Assembly: GCA_022353185.1 (NCBI GenBank)
Contig: JAKRWB010000282.1
Span: forward strand, 1 to 21,397
Direction: 5' to 3'
DNA: 21,397 nucleotides
Origin: ANME-2 cluster archaeon
Lineage (GTDB): Archaea; Halobacteriota; Methanosarcinia; Methanosarcinales; Methanocomedenaceae
The notes under the pieces are model-generated. The model was not told the origin of the DNA, did no database searches, and worked only from the letters and a program-made list of their open reading frames with translations. This document shows, one piece after another, positions 1 to 7,192 of the stretch; the first letter of the stretch is position 1, and the number at the start of each line of letters is the position of its first letter. The translations under genes and the position numbers were made by a program.

Positions 1-214
1 TTGAAGTGCCCAATGCTTTGACCCTGAAATGGGTGTTGCCCTATTATATGAGGGTTACAGAGAGGCAGGGCACATGGGCTATGTTTGTATTGACAGGGGT
101 GTTTTGTATGATAGGGATATTTGTGCCTTGGTGATGGGTTTTATATTAATGGCGGTTGGTGGTGTTTTTATTGGAAACGCGTTTTTTCATTATGATGTAA
201 TAGCACTGCCATAA
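1..214 (+). pseudogene. 3' end of a membrane-protein gene, probably frameshifted
   Basis: A reading frame open from the window edge (first full codon at 3) ends at TGA 132-134. It encodes about 43 residues with a C-terminal hydrophobic segment (AMFVLTGVFCMIGIFVPW). The stop overlaps an ATG at 134 (TGATG) in the next frame, which runs to a TAA at 212-214 and encodes a second hydrophobic stretch (MGFILMAVGGVFIGN). Two adjacent membrane-like segments in adjoining frames suggest one gene broken by a single-base indel. A coupled small membrane peptide starting at 134 is the alternative. The longer frame starting at ATG 29 is judged an out-of-frame reading of the first part. The family is not recognised because most of the gene lies outside the window. 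Confidence 0.4.
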
Positions 215-265
215 ATTGTATTATGGTGGTGGTGATGAGCATCATTCTTAAGATTATTAGGAAGA

Positions 266-275
266 TTTATATATT
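266..275 (+). promoter_or_regulatory. TATA box for the PEF-CTERM protein gene
   Basis: TTTATATATT preceded by a purine-rich GAAGA that can serve as BRE. It lies about 65 bases before the TTG start at 339, so transcription would begin near 298 and give a leader of about 40 bases. That leader contains the GAGG site at 327-330. Confidence 0.55.
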
Positions 276-338
276 AAATTGATTGATTATTAATTAATTG
301 ATTAAAAATCTCTTTATGGGAAATATGAGGATATTGAA

Positions 339-794
339 TTGAATAAATTAATAATAAGTGCCTTACTGATTTTTGGATTGGTGGGGATGATTGGGACGGC
401 GGTGGCAAACCCAACGTCAACTACGATAACGGGATTCGTTGTAGATGCTAGTGGTAATCAAGTAGAAGATGCGGAAGTTACTGTATACGAAGGGGATGTT
501 TTCTCAGGCAGACAATTAGGAGATACTTTTGTAAGTGGTAGTATTCCAGGCTCAGAACCAGGTTATTACGCCATACAGGTTAGTACGGTGGATCTAACTG
601 CCGATATAACAGTGTACGCTGTACATCATAATAGTGGATCAGGTTCCGTAAAAACAACCGCTGGAGCAACAAATACTCACAGGGTTAATGTAGCACAAGA
701 TATACCGATCCCCGAGTTTCCAACTATAGCTTTGCCAATTGCTGCAATACTTGGACTGATGTTCATTATTAGTTCAAGGAAAAAGAAAGAATAA
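339..794 (+). CDS. Secreted PEF-CTERM sorting-domain protein
   Basis: The 151-residue protein has three parts. Residues 1-23 are a signal peptide (MNKLIISALLIF... ending TAVA before NPT). Residues about 28-118 form a beta-rich domain beginning TITGFVVDASGNQVEDAEVTVYE, like carboxypeptidase-regulatory or Big-type folds. The tail is IPIPEFP at 122-128, then a hydrophobic helix and SSRKKKE. The P-E-F, helix, basic-tail order is the PEF-CTERM signal known to be recognised by archaeosortase C, which cleaves the tail and attaches the protein to membrane lipid, so a cell-surface location follows. The start is TTG 339: GAGG lies 8 bases upstream and in-frame ATG is absent. The gene is monocistronic, with its own TATA box and a strong terminator. 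The ligand or role of the beta domain cannot be read from sequence. Confidence 0.85.
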   Translation: MNKLIISALLIFGLVGMIGTAVANPTSTTITGFVVDASGNQVEDAEVTVYEGDVFSGRQLGDTFVSGSIPGSEPGYYAIQVSTVDLTADITVYAVHHNSGSGSVKTTAGATNTHRVNVAQDIPIPEFPTIALPIAAILGLMFIISSRKKKE

Positions 795-810
795 ACTTAA
801 TTAATTGAAA

Positions 811-851
811 GTGATAATTGAACGAATCAATTATCGCATACTTCTTTTTTT
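811..851 (+). terminator. Hairpin terminator after the PEF-CTERM gene
   Basis: Perfect 9-bp stem GATAATTGA/TCAATTATC (813-821 and 827-835) with a 5-base loop, extendable by a G-U and a G-C pair, followed by a T tract at 845-851. It lies 17 bases after the stop codon. Confidence 0.75.
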
Positions 852-921
852 GAATTTTTGTCGATTAACATTCGTTTTTAGCAGCTATCTTATATTTTAT
901 ATTTGCTGCAATTGTTCTACA

Positions 922-1053
922 GAGACTGTCGGAAAAGTGGTGAAATTTTTAAACATTTGAATAAATACACGCAAGTAAAACGCTATGCTGCGTTATACAA
1001 CATTTATCTCCTAAGTTGAAATGCCTCGAAATGTAGACTTTTCCGACAGTCTC
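922..1053. mobile_element. 132-bp MITE with 17-bp inverted ends and 5-bp target duplication
   Basis: The ends are perfect inverted repeats: GAGACTGTCGGAAAAGT at 922-938 and its reverse complement at 1037-1053. They are flanked by CTACA at 917-921 and again at 1054-1058, a 5-bp target-site duplication. The 98-bp interior is AT-rich and has no coding capacity. This is the structure of a miniature inverted-repeat element moved by a transposase encoded elsewhere. The intact ends and duplication suggest a fairly recent insertion. It sits directly upstream of the TATA box of the KaiC-like gene. No second copy occurs in the window. Confidence 0.85.
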
Positions 1054-1066
1054 CTACAAATAAACT

Positions 1067-1077
1067 TATTTATATAA
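1067..1077 (+). promoter_or_regulatory. TATA box for the KaiC-like gene
   Basis: TTATTTATATAA-like sequence only about 9 bases beyond the MITE target duplication. Initiation would fall near 1100. The upstream promoter region is therefore partly MITE sequence. Confidence 0.5.
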
Positions 1078-1095
1078 TCCCGTTCAATTCTATAG

Positions 1096-1118
1096 ATGGG
1101 ATTGATTATCAATTCCAT
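1096..1118 (+). promoter_or_regulatory. Hairpin or dyad at the KaiC-like gene start region
   Basis: ATGGGATTGA (1096-1105), a 3-base spacer, and TCAATTCCAT (1109-1118) pair over 10 positions with one G-U. It lies about 20-40 bases downstream of the TATA box, so it is either an operator over the initiation site or a 5' leader hairpin. Confidence 0.4.
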
Positions 1119-1153
1119 CAAAACCTCAACAAACCCTTTATGGCAACCCCACC

Positions 1154-2029
1154 ATGCGCGCAAAGCACCCAATACACACCACCCTGAGCACAGAAGCCAT
1201 GAATGTCCTGGAACGCTATGAGCAGGAGCTGGGTGCCAAGAACATTGTCCTGGAGAAAGCGCTTCTGGGAATGGATAAGATCCGTTTTAAGGAAAAGGTC
1301 GATACCCAGAGTATTGCTAGGGTAATTAAAAGGGTACAGACAGGGATATTCGGTTTCGATGAGCTTGTGGAGGGGGGCATACCAGAGGGGTTCATTGTTG
1401 CCGTTACAGGTACGCCAGGCACAGGCAAGACCACATTCTCAATGCAGTTTTTACTTGAAGGGCTGAAAAAACATGACAAATGCATTTTTTTCTCCTTTGA
1501 GGAAAGGATAGAGCAGCTCATCAGGCAGTCTATTCGATATGGATGGAATATTGGAGAATTTTTAGACAAGGGGTATCTGGAGATATTCGGATTCACCATG
1601 CTCTCAACCGAGGAGATAATTGAGATTATAGATACATTTAAACCCAAAAGAATAGTATTTGATTCGCTGAACATCTTTTCTGATATTTTGGACTTCAGAC
1701 AATCTCCACAGTGGAGGAATATTACCAAGAAGATCAAGGAGAAAAATATCACATGTTTTGCCATCACAGAAAAAAAACACGGACTTGAAGTGAAGGAATT
1801 TGATGATTTTGATTTTATGGCAGACGGCATTTTTTTCTTTGATAAGCAAATAACGCACGAATTGGATATGCAAAAGGCATATATTGTTGAGATCCAGAAA
1901 ATGCGATTAACAAAGGTAAATGAAATGCCCCAGAAGTTTGTTTTTACGGACAAGGGTATCGAGATAAAAAGTTCGGCAGGACTGGCAAAGACATTTGAAA
2001 TACACTTGAAGAATAAAAAACATTTATGA
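1154..2029 (+). CDS. KaiC-like RecA-superfamily ATPase
   Basis: The 291-residue protein has a helical N-terminal extension (1-60), then a KaiC/RadA-type ATPase core starting VQTGIFGFDELVEGGIPEG. Walker A is GTPGTGKTT at 86-94, the catalytic glutamates are in FSFEER at 114-119, and Walker B is RIVFDS at 167-172. A single core domain is present, against two in cyanobacterial KaiC. Archaeal members of this family (COG0467) are often signalling or regulatory ATPases, but the partner is unknown here. The start at 1154 is chosen because it opens the conserved frame; no Shine-Dalgarno sequence is visible (CAACCCCACC precedes it). The gene is transcribed alone, with a TATA box at 1067 and a terminator at 2158. 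A circadian role should not be inferred from the name. Confidence 0.8.
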   Translation: MRAKHPIHTTLSTEAMNVLERYEQELGAKNIVLEKALLGMDKIRFKEKVDTQSIARVIKRVQTGIFGFDELVEGGIPEGFIVAVTGTPGTGKTTFSMQFLLEGLKKHDKCIFFSFEERIEQLIRQSIRYGWNIGEFLDKGYLEIFGFTMLSTEEIIEIIDTFKPKRIVFDSLNIFSDILDFRQSPQWRNITKKIKEKNITCFAITEKKHGLEVKEFDDFDFMADGIFFFDKQITHELDMQKAYIVEIQKMRLTKVNEMPQKFVFTDKGIEIKSSAGLAKTFEIHLKNKKHL

Positions 2030-2056
2030 GAATGGTTTGACTTTTTGACAAGATTT

Positions 2057-2104
2057 ACAGGATGAACAGGATTGGAATGTTGCCTCGTATCCTGTCAATC
2101 CTGT
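2057..2104. repeat. REP-like imperfect inverted repeat
   Basis: ACAGGATGAACAGGAT at 2057-2072 faces ATCCTGTCAATCCTGT at 2089-2104, matching at 14 of 16 positions. Each arm is itself an internal tandem of ACAGGAT or ATCCTGT. It lies between the KaiC-like stop codon and the terminator. It may be a dispersed genomic repeat or an mRNA 3' stem. Confidence 0.5.
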
Positions 2105-2157
2105 CTGAAATTTATATGATTTATATATAATTGGTCGTAATAACTGTCAATGGCGTT

Positions 2158-2186
2158 GGGGATTTAATCCCCCTTTTTTCTTTTTT
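2158..2186 (+). terminator. Terminator between convergent genes
   Basis: GGGGAT (2158-2163), a 3-base loop and ATCCCC (2167-2172) form a perfect stem followed by two T6 runs (2174-2179 and 2181-2186). It ends plus-strand transcription from the KaiC-like gene, 15 bases before the stop codon of the oppositely oriented sugar operon. Confidence 0.7.
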
Positions 2187-2200
2187 CGCAATATCCAGTT

Positions 2201-3637
2201 CTATCTTTTTATCGGATGATTGTTCTTGTCGCCACGGCCTATTCCCTTATAGACAAAACCTTCATCAATAAATCCATCTGGTTCAACCATATTACGTCCG
2301 TCTACAATCACCGGATGCTCCTGCTCAGTTAATCCTTTCAACATATCTGGATTCATATTCAGGTATTCATCATGTCCTGTCAGTATAGCAATCACGTCAG
2401 CACCTTTTACAACATCAGATAGTTCATGAGAAATCATCACTTCCGGATAATCCAACACATGAGGGTCATGAACATTCACCGTACACCCGGCAGCTATCAA
2501 CAGGTTTCTGTAAGGTTCAGAAGGTGGATTCCTGGCATCATCCGAATTATTGATAAAGGCCCATCCCAGTATTGCAACCTTTGAGCCAGAAAGGTTTTTA
2601 CCCACCCTTGAAAGAGCATCTAATGTTAGGTTATACATATGCACAGGCATAAAATCATTCACCTTACGGGCCAGCACGAAAATCGAATCCATGCCGTCTG
2701 GATAATCTAGTTCCCCTTTTGATATCTTCACTCCACGCTCCAGGTGATAAGTGTCCTTTGTCAGGCAGTGCCCGCCAACACCTGCACCCGGGTACAGCAT
2801 GGCCCTGGTGATGCCCTCACCTTTTAGACTGTCCACGCCGGTGCGCACATCATACACATTAATACCCATGGCTTCGCAGTACAGGGCCAGCTGGTTGATG
2901 GCCGCAATCTGCAGATCACGGAACGTGTTCTCAGCAGTTTTGGTCACTTCTGCAGCAGTTGCGGTCATAGGTATGACCCTGCCCTTTGTCATAACAGGCG
3001 TGTACAATTCCACGGTCCGGTCAGTACTGGTCTGGTCGATACCCCCTACAATACGGTCATGTTCCTGAATATTACGCAGCAACCGGCCTACCATCACCCG
3101 TTCGGGGGCATGGGCCAAGGCAAAATCCTTACCTGCGATCATGCCTGATTCCTCTTCAAGTATCTGCCTTGCCATACCTTCGGTAGTACCGGGTGTTATG
3201 GTGGATTCCAGCACAACCAGTGTACCTTTGGTGAGATAACGGCCAGCTTGTCTTAATCCTTCAACCAGGGCACCGAAATCCGGTTCAAGGTCACGGGGAT
3301 TGGCAAAAGGTGTCTGTATGGCAAGGGCCACCGCATCCACTTCAGATATCCTGGAAAAATCTGATGTGCACTGGAACTTCCCGGCACTGACCACCTTTTT
3401 GACAAGATCATCCAACCCGGGCTCATCACCTTTCAAGGGGCATTCGCCGCGGTTTAACATATCGATCTTATATCCCGATGAAGTGGAATCCCTCTGGAAC
3501 CCCAATACAAGGTCAAATGTATCCGAATCAGCTAACAACGCCGCAGCAGGTATGCCTACATATCCCATCCCAATAACACCTATCTTCTTGATGAGGCCTT
3601 TCTTGTCAAGTATTTTTTTTAGATCGCTCATATTCAT
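2201..3637 (-). CDS. wbpA: UDP-N-acetylhexosamine 6-dehydrogenase (WbpA/WecC type)
   Basis: Member of the UDP-glucose/GDP-mannose dehydrogenase family: NAD-dependent two-step oxidation of a UDP-sugar C6 alcohol to the uronic acid. Numbered from the upstream TTG at 3655 (484 residues): NAD-binding GMGYVG at 29-34, central AENTFRDL near 241-248, and catalytic GGHCLTKD with Cys297 and Asp301. The protein is longer than the usual 420-440 residues because of its termini. Start choice is uncertain: TTG 3655, ATG 3637 and ATG 3631 share the frame and none has a clear Shine-Dalgarno; 3637 is used here. It is the last gene of the four-gene operon, following the Gfo/Idh gene by a few bases, and its stop is TAG. 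With those neighbours the substrate is most likely UDP-GlcNAc, giving UDP-GlcNAcA. Related WecC enzymes use UDP-ManNAc, so the exact epimer is inference. Confidence 0.85.
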   Translation of the reverse strand: MNMSDLKKILDKKGLIKKIGVIGMGYVGIPAAALLADSDTFDLVLGFQRDSTSSGYKIDMLNRGECPLKGDEPGLDDLVKKVVSAGKFQCTSDFSRISEVDAVALAIQTPFANPRDLEPDFGALVEGLRQAGRYLTKGTLVVLESTITPGTTEGMARQILEEESGMIAGKDFALAHAPERVMVGRLLRNIQEHDRIVGGIDQTSTDRTVELYTPVMTKGRVIPMTATAAEVTKTAENTFRDLQIAAINQLALYCEAMGINVYDVRTGVDSLKGEGITRAMLYPGAGVGGHCLTKDTYHLERGVKISKGELDYPDGMDSIFVLARKVNDFMPVHMYNLTLDALSRVGKNLSGSKVAILGWAFINNSDDARNPPSEPYRNLLIAAGCTVNVHDPHVLDYPEVMISHELSDVVKGADVIAILTGHDEYLNMNPDMLKGLTEQEHPVIVDGRNMVEPDGFIDEGFVYKGIGRGDKNNHPIKR

Positions 3638-3662
3638 CACATATTTCAATGTCAAAAGGAAT

Positions 3663-4592
3663 TCAGACCACCACGACCTTTCCCTTATTATATGACTCTA
3701 TTGCCGCCATTGCAACCCTGAGTGCATGTATCCCGTCTTCACCTGATGGTTGCATTTCTTTACCATTTGATACCGCGTCAATGAAATATTCGAGTTCTCG
3801 TTTTAACGGTTCTTCTTTTTCTATTTTGGCTTTCCGGATCCATTTCCCAGCATGCAGTTCCACGGTCTGGTCGATATAATCGAGATAGGCCACACCTTTT
3901 AAACCTATGGCGGTAAGTTTTCGGACCTTATGGGGGGTCAGCCAGTTTGTCTCCACCAGACCTGATAACTCATGGTCGAACCGAAGTATGATAGCCGCAT
4001 GATCTTCCATTGAATGGATATCTGCACCTGCAATAGCATATACCTCATTGACCTTCATACCGTACAAATAGGAAATTACATCGATATCATGCACCCCGAT
4101 ATCAAGTATCACCCCTACATCCCTTATCCTTGGATTATAGGGTCCTACCCTGTGGGTGGATATCGATACGATCTTGCCAAGGATACCGGAATCGATGATC
4201 TCTTTCAATCTCATGACAGCCGGATTGAACCGTTCAATATGTCCCACCATTAACTTGACACCGGCATCTTTAGCGGCTTTTGTTAATCTTTCAGCGTTTT
4301 TGAGGGTATCAGCAATGGGTTTTTCCACCAGGATATTTACTCCTGCATTAATAGCGTCCATTCCTATGGCCATGTGCAGTGTAGTTGGCACTACAATACT
4401 AACTACATCAAGGTCCTGCTCGAGCAGTTGCCTGTGGTCGGTATAACACTTAACTCCATATTGCCTGGACAGCTCATTGGCCCTGCTCTTGGATACATCA
4501 GATATGCCGACCAGTTCCACTTGTTCCATTTCATGGTAAATACGGACATGGTGTTGCCCCATGGCTCCGATGCCAATGACTCCTGCCCTCAT
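3663..4592 (-). CDS. wbpB: Gfo/Idh/MocA dehydrogenase, probable UDP-GlcNAcA 3-dehydrogenase (WbpB/WlbA type)
   Basis: The 309-residue protein begins with a Rossmann NAD-binding motif (GVIGIGAMGQHH, residues 4-15) and carries the family EKP motif at 90-92. The C-terminal Gfo/Idh domain contains DIGVHDIDVISYLYG. In the known WbpB/WlbA pathway this enzyme oxidises C3 of UDP-GlcNAcA to the 3-keto sugar, which the aminotransferase then uses. The start ATG overlaps the stop of the preceding DegT gene by 4 bases (ATGA at 4589-4592), showing translational coupling. The Gfo/Idh superfamily is functionally broad, so the substrate rests on the operon partners rather than on the protein alone. Confidence 0.8.
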   Translation of the reverse strand: MRAGVIGIGAMGQHHVRIYHEMEQVELVGISDVSKSRANELSRQYGVKCYTDHRQLLEQDLDVVSIVVPTTLHMAIGMDAINAGVNILVEKPIADTLKNAERLTKAAKDAGVKLMVGHIERFNPAVMRLKEIIDSGILGKIVSISTHRVGPYNPRIRDVGVILDIGVHDIDVISYLYGMKVNEVYAIAGADIHSMEDHAAIILRFDHELSGLVETNWLTPHKVRKLTAIGLKGVAYLDYIDQTVELHAGKWIRKAKIEKEEPLKRELEYFIDAVSNGKEMQPSGEDGIHALRVAMAAIESYNKGKVVVV

Positions 4593-5680
4593 CCAATTAA
4601 TTCTCCCATAGTTGTTATGATATGATCCAGGTCTTCTGTTGAAACAGACGGGTGCACAGGCAGTGATATGACCTGCATGGAAGCCGTCTCGGTATTTTTC
4701 AGCGAATCAATGTAGCCTGATTTCTTATAAAGGGGCTGTTTATGTATCGGTACCGGGTAATATATTCCTGTCCCTATGCCCTTGTTACCCAACAATTCGA
4801 CAAGATGGTCACGTTCAAGTCTGCAATTATTGGTCACCCTGATCGTATACTGGTGGAATACATGGGTGCAGCCATTTCTTATCTGCGGGACCTCGATTCC
4901 CTCCAGACTTCTCAATCCTGCTGAAAGGTATCTGGCATTCTCCATCCTTTTGCGGTTGAATTCATCCAGTCTGCCAAGCTGGACCAGTCCAATGGCTGCG
5001 GAAATATCCGTCATCCTGAAGTTATAGCCCAGCATCTCGTGATGATATCGCTGCTTTGAACCGTGTGAGCGGATCATACGTGCAGTTGCATCGATGTCCT
5101 TATCATCTGTGGTGATCATACCGCCCTCACCTGTGGTCATGTTCTTTGTCGGATAGAAACTAAACGTCCCGGTCCCGAATGAACCTGCCGACTTTCCATG
5201 GTATGCAGTCCCGTGGGCCTGACATGCATCCTCAATAACGATCAAATCCTTGTCCTGTGCGATATCCATTATTGCTTTCATCTCGGCAGGATGCCCGTAA
5301 AGATGGACGGGGAGGAGGGCTTTTGTCAGGGGAGTGATATGGTTCAGGATGTCATCCGGGTCTATGTTGAAAGTATCCAGTGAAATATCTGCGAATACCG
5401 GTTTTGCGCCATTATACAGTATGGAATTTGCAGTGGCAATGAATGAAAAAGAAGAGGTAACTACTTCGTCCCCTTTTCCTATACCGGCGGCCTGCAACGC
5501 TATCTGGAGGGCCGATGTCCCTGAATTTACGGCTACTGCATGGTTAACCCCAATATAACCACTAAATGCCTTTTCAAAATCAAAGACCTTGGTGCCTTCA
5601 GCTATTACTCCTGACCTCATTACATCAGTAACAGCATCTATTTCTTCTTCATCTATAATTGGTCTGGCTATCGGTATCAT
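4589..5680 (-). CDS. wbpE: DegT/DnrJ/EryC1 aminotransferase (WbpE/WlbC type)
   Basis: The 363-residue PLP-dependent sugar aminotransferase shows the family marks in order: SGTSALQIAL at 53-62, DACQAHG at 151-157, and the PLP-binding lysine Lys179 in FYPTKNMTTGEGG. The length fits WbpE (about 360). The expected reaction is glutamate-dependent amination of a UDP-3-keto-GlcNAcA at C3, taking the product of the Gfo/Idh gene and feeding the acetyltransferase. The start ATG lies 4 bases after the acetyltransferase stop, and its own stop overlaps the next start. The family also includes 4-aminating enzymes such as PseC; the presence of a WbpB-like oxidase instead of a 4,6-dehydratase argues for C3 chemistry. 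Confidence 0.85.
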   Translation of the reverse strand: MIPIARPIIDEEEIDAVTDVMRSGVIAEGTKVFDFEKAFSGYIGVNHAVAVNSGTSALQIALQAAGIGKGDEVVTSSFSFIATANSILYNGAKPVFADISLDTFNIDPDDILNHITPLTKALLPVHLYGHPAEMKAIMDIAQDKDLIVIEDACQAHGTAYHGKSAGSFGTGTFSFYPTKNMTTGEGGMITTDDKDIDATARMIRSHGSKQRYHHEMLGYNFRMTDISAAIGLVQLGRLDEFNRKRMENARYLSAGLRSLEGIEVPQIRNGCTHVFHQYTIRVTNNCRLERDHLVELLGNKGIGTGIYYPVPIHKQPLYKKSGYIDSLKNTETASMQVISLPVHPSVSTEDLDHIITTMGELIG

Positions 5681-5684
5681 AATA

Positions 5685-6404
5685 TCATATCATATTTGAG
5701 GTATTTAATTCAGCAGGAAGGGGCAATATTTTGGCTGGAACACCTAATGCAAGTTTCCAGGGCGGCACATCTTTAGTGACTATTGCCCCGGCTGCGACCA
5801 TTGCACCTTCACCCAGTTCAATACCGGGTAAAATAGTAGTGTTCGCCCCAATAGAAGCTCCATTTCTTATTATCGGTCCCTTAAGGTCATACTTTTTACG
5901 AATAGGATATTTATCATTTGTCAAAACTGCACAAGGACCAATGAATACGTTGTCTTCGATTATAGTGTTAGTGGGAATGTAAACGTTACTTTGGATGCTT
6001 ACGTTATTCCCGATTTTGGTGTTTCCGTCTATTACCACATTGGTTCCGACCAGGACATTGTTTCCTATAGTGGTATTTTCCCTTATCAAGACATTATGTC
6101 CAGTCTGGAAATTATCTCCAATCACAACATCTGAATAGATTATAGAACCTGTGCGTATGACTGCATTAATACCAATTGTTGCACCAGTAAATTCATATTC
6201 AGATATTGGTATTTCAGATTTTGAAGTGTGCTCCAAAATGGACCTTGTGGGGCATCCAAGGATAACATATTCCATGATGATACTGTCTTTGCCTATCGAA
6301 TTAATTCCATATAATATAGCAGTATCATTCAGCTTGAAATTGTTTAGTTGCATAGATTTCAAATGATCTACCTGCATATTCTGTAAAGTGGATTTTTCAT
6401 TCAT
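5685..6404 (-). CDS. wbpD: Left-handed beta-helix sugar N-acyltransferase (WbpD/WlbB type)
   Basis: The 239-residue protein is built of hexapeptide repeats from about residue 72 onward (for example IGNNVLVGTNVVIDG, IGNNVSIQSNVYIP), with the acetyl-CoA-site loop IGPCAVLTNDKYP at 155-167 and the end motif GVPAKILPLP at 221-230. This is the trimeric WbpD/WlbB/PglD type of acetyltransferase. It is expected to acetylate the new 3-amino group, giving UDP-2,3-diacetamido-2,3-dideoxyglucuronic acid. It is longer than WbpD (about 190 residues) because of an N-terminal segment of roughly 50 residues. It is the first gene of the operon. No good Shine-Dalgarno sits near ATG 6404; a GGAAGGA lies about 18 bases upstream, too far for normal use. 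The start is therefore only moderately sure. Confidence 0.82.
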   Translation of the reverse strand: MNEKSTLQNMQVDHLKSMQLNNFKLNDTAILYGINSIGKDSIIMEYVILGCPTRSILEHTSKSEIPISEYEFTGATIGINAVIRTGSIIYSDVVIGDNFQTGHNVLIRENTTIGNNVLVGTNVVIDGNTKIGNNVSIQSNVYIPTNTIIEDNVFIGPCAVLTNDKYPIRKKYDLKGPIIRNGASIGANTTILPGIELGEGAMVAAGAIVTKDVPPWKLALGVPAKILPLPAELNTSNMI

Positions 6405-6705
6405 TTTGAAAATTCAATTCCTTCCTGTATTTTGTTCATATGCTTTGCAGTATAGCATAACTCCCTGTCTGAAATATTTTGTATAAGATTGATTTACTCT
6501 TTATTAAAGGTTTTTGAGTCGAAGATTTAAATTATCCCGTGAAACTTATAATAGAAGACATCATTTATTATCAATACCTTCGCCACATTCGTTGTGATAT
6601 AACATAGTTTTTGTGACCTAGTCATTCCACCACGACCCAAAATCCAATGAATTTTTTTCATTCATTAACCAAACTTATTTAATATATGGATGCATATAGT
6701 TCCAT
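6405..6705. other. Intergenic region with the sugar-operon promoter and left end of the mobile element
   Basis: On the minus strand, AT-rich stretches near 6470-6505 (CTTATACAAAATATTT and CTTTAATAAAG) are candidate TATA boxes for the sugar operon; none is clearly best. The left inverted repeat of the composite mobile element starts at 6573. A TATA-like TTATTTAATATA at 6676-6687 lies about 25 bases before ATG 6706, which would make that transcript nearly leaderless. No gene is seen. Confidence 0.45.
6573..6585 (+). repeat. Left terminal inverted repeat
   Basis: AATACCTTCGCCA; a perfect inverted match to 8572-8584. Similarity stops immediately inside the repeat. Confidence 0.75.
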
Positions 6706-7125
6706 ATGGGTCGGAATAGAGCATATCACGTCGTCAAAAAAATAAGTTTTAGCGATTTGGAAAAAACAATCAAAGGAAAAAAAAAGGAACTTCGTGTACT
6801 GAATAGGCTTTACTTCATACGTTTTCTTTATCAAGGATACGTCATAGAAGAAGCAAGTGAAAAGCTTGGGATTACCATGCCGACTGCTTATGAATGGCTC
6901 AAACGGTGGAATAAATCAGGATATGATGGACTTGTTCCAAACTTCAACGGAGGTCCAAAACCAAAACTTAGCGAAGAGGAAATTGAGATATTAAAGAACC
7001 TACTCAAACACAAAGATGACTGGAAATTAAAAGAAGTTCGCAAGCTGATCAAAGAGCAATTTGATGTTGAGCATTCTGAAATGCACGCCTGGAGGATTAT
7101 GGTAAAGCTGAAGCAAGCACCATAA
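6706..7125 (+). pseudogene. IS630-type transposase, N-terminal helix-turn-helix half only
   Basis: The 139-residue product has a helix-turn-helix region (FIRFLYQGYVIEEASEKLGITMPTAYEWLKRW, residues about 44-75), the linker GLVPNFNGGPKPKLSEEE, and a second helical DNA-binding part (DDWKLKEVRKLIKEQFDVEHS). This matches the N-terminal half of IS630-family transposases common in Methanosarcinales. The DDE catalytic half that should follow is absent from all frames after 7125, where unrelated sequence leads into another transposase. It may be a decayed remnant, or a free-standing DNA-binding ORF. A promoter-like TATA at 6676-6687 could still drive it. It is inactive as a transposase. Confidence 0.75.
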
Positions 7126-7192
7126 TGCGCTTAATAGAAAAACCGTTTCAACGAGTATATACTAATAAATTATTTAGGAATATAACTTAAGT

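Noticed and set aside
922..1053. Reading the inverted repeat as a terminator or structured RNA
   Set aside because: Perfect ends with an exact 5-bp flanking duplication are explained better by transposition.
1216..1953. Long open frame (245 residues) on the minus strand inside the KaiC-like gene
   Set aside because: It lies wholly opposite a gene with clear Walker motifs, and its translation is low-complexity serine/isoleucine-rich without any domain.
6706..7125. Treating the HTH ORF as a host transcription regulator
   Set aside because: Helix order and the linker match the IS630 transposase N-terminus and it lies between element ends.
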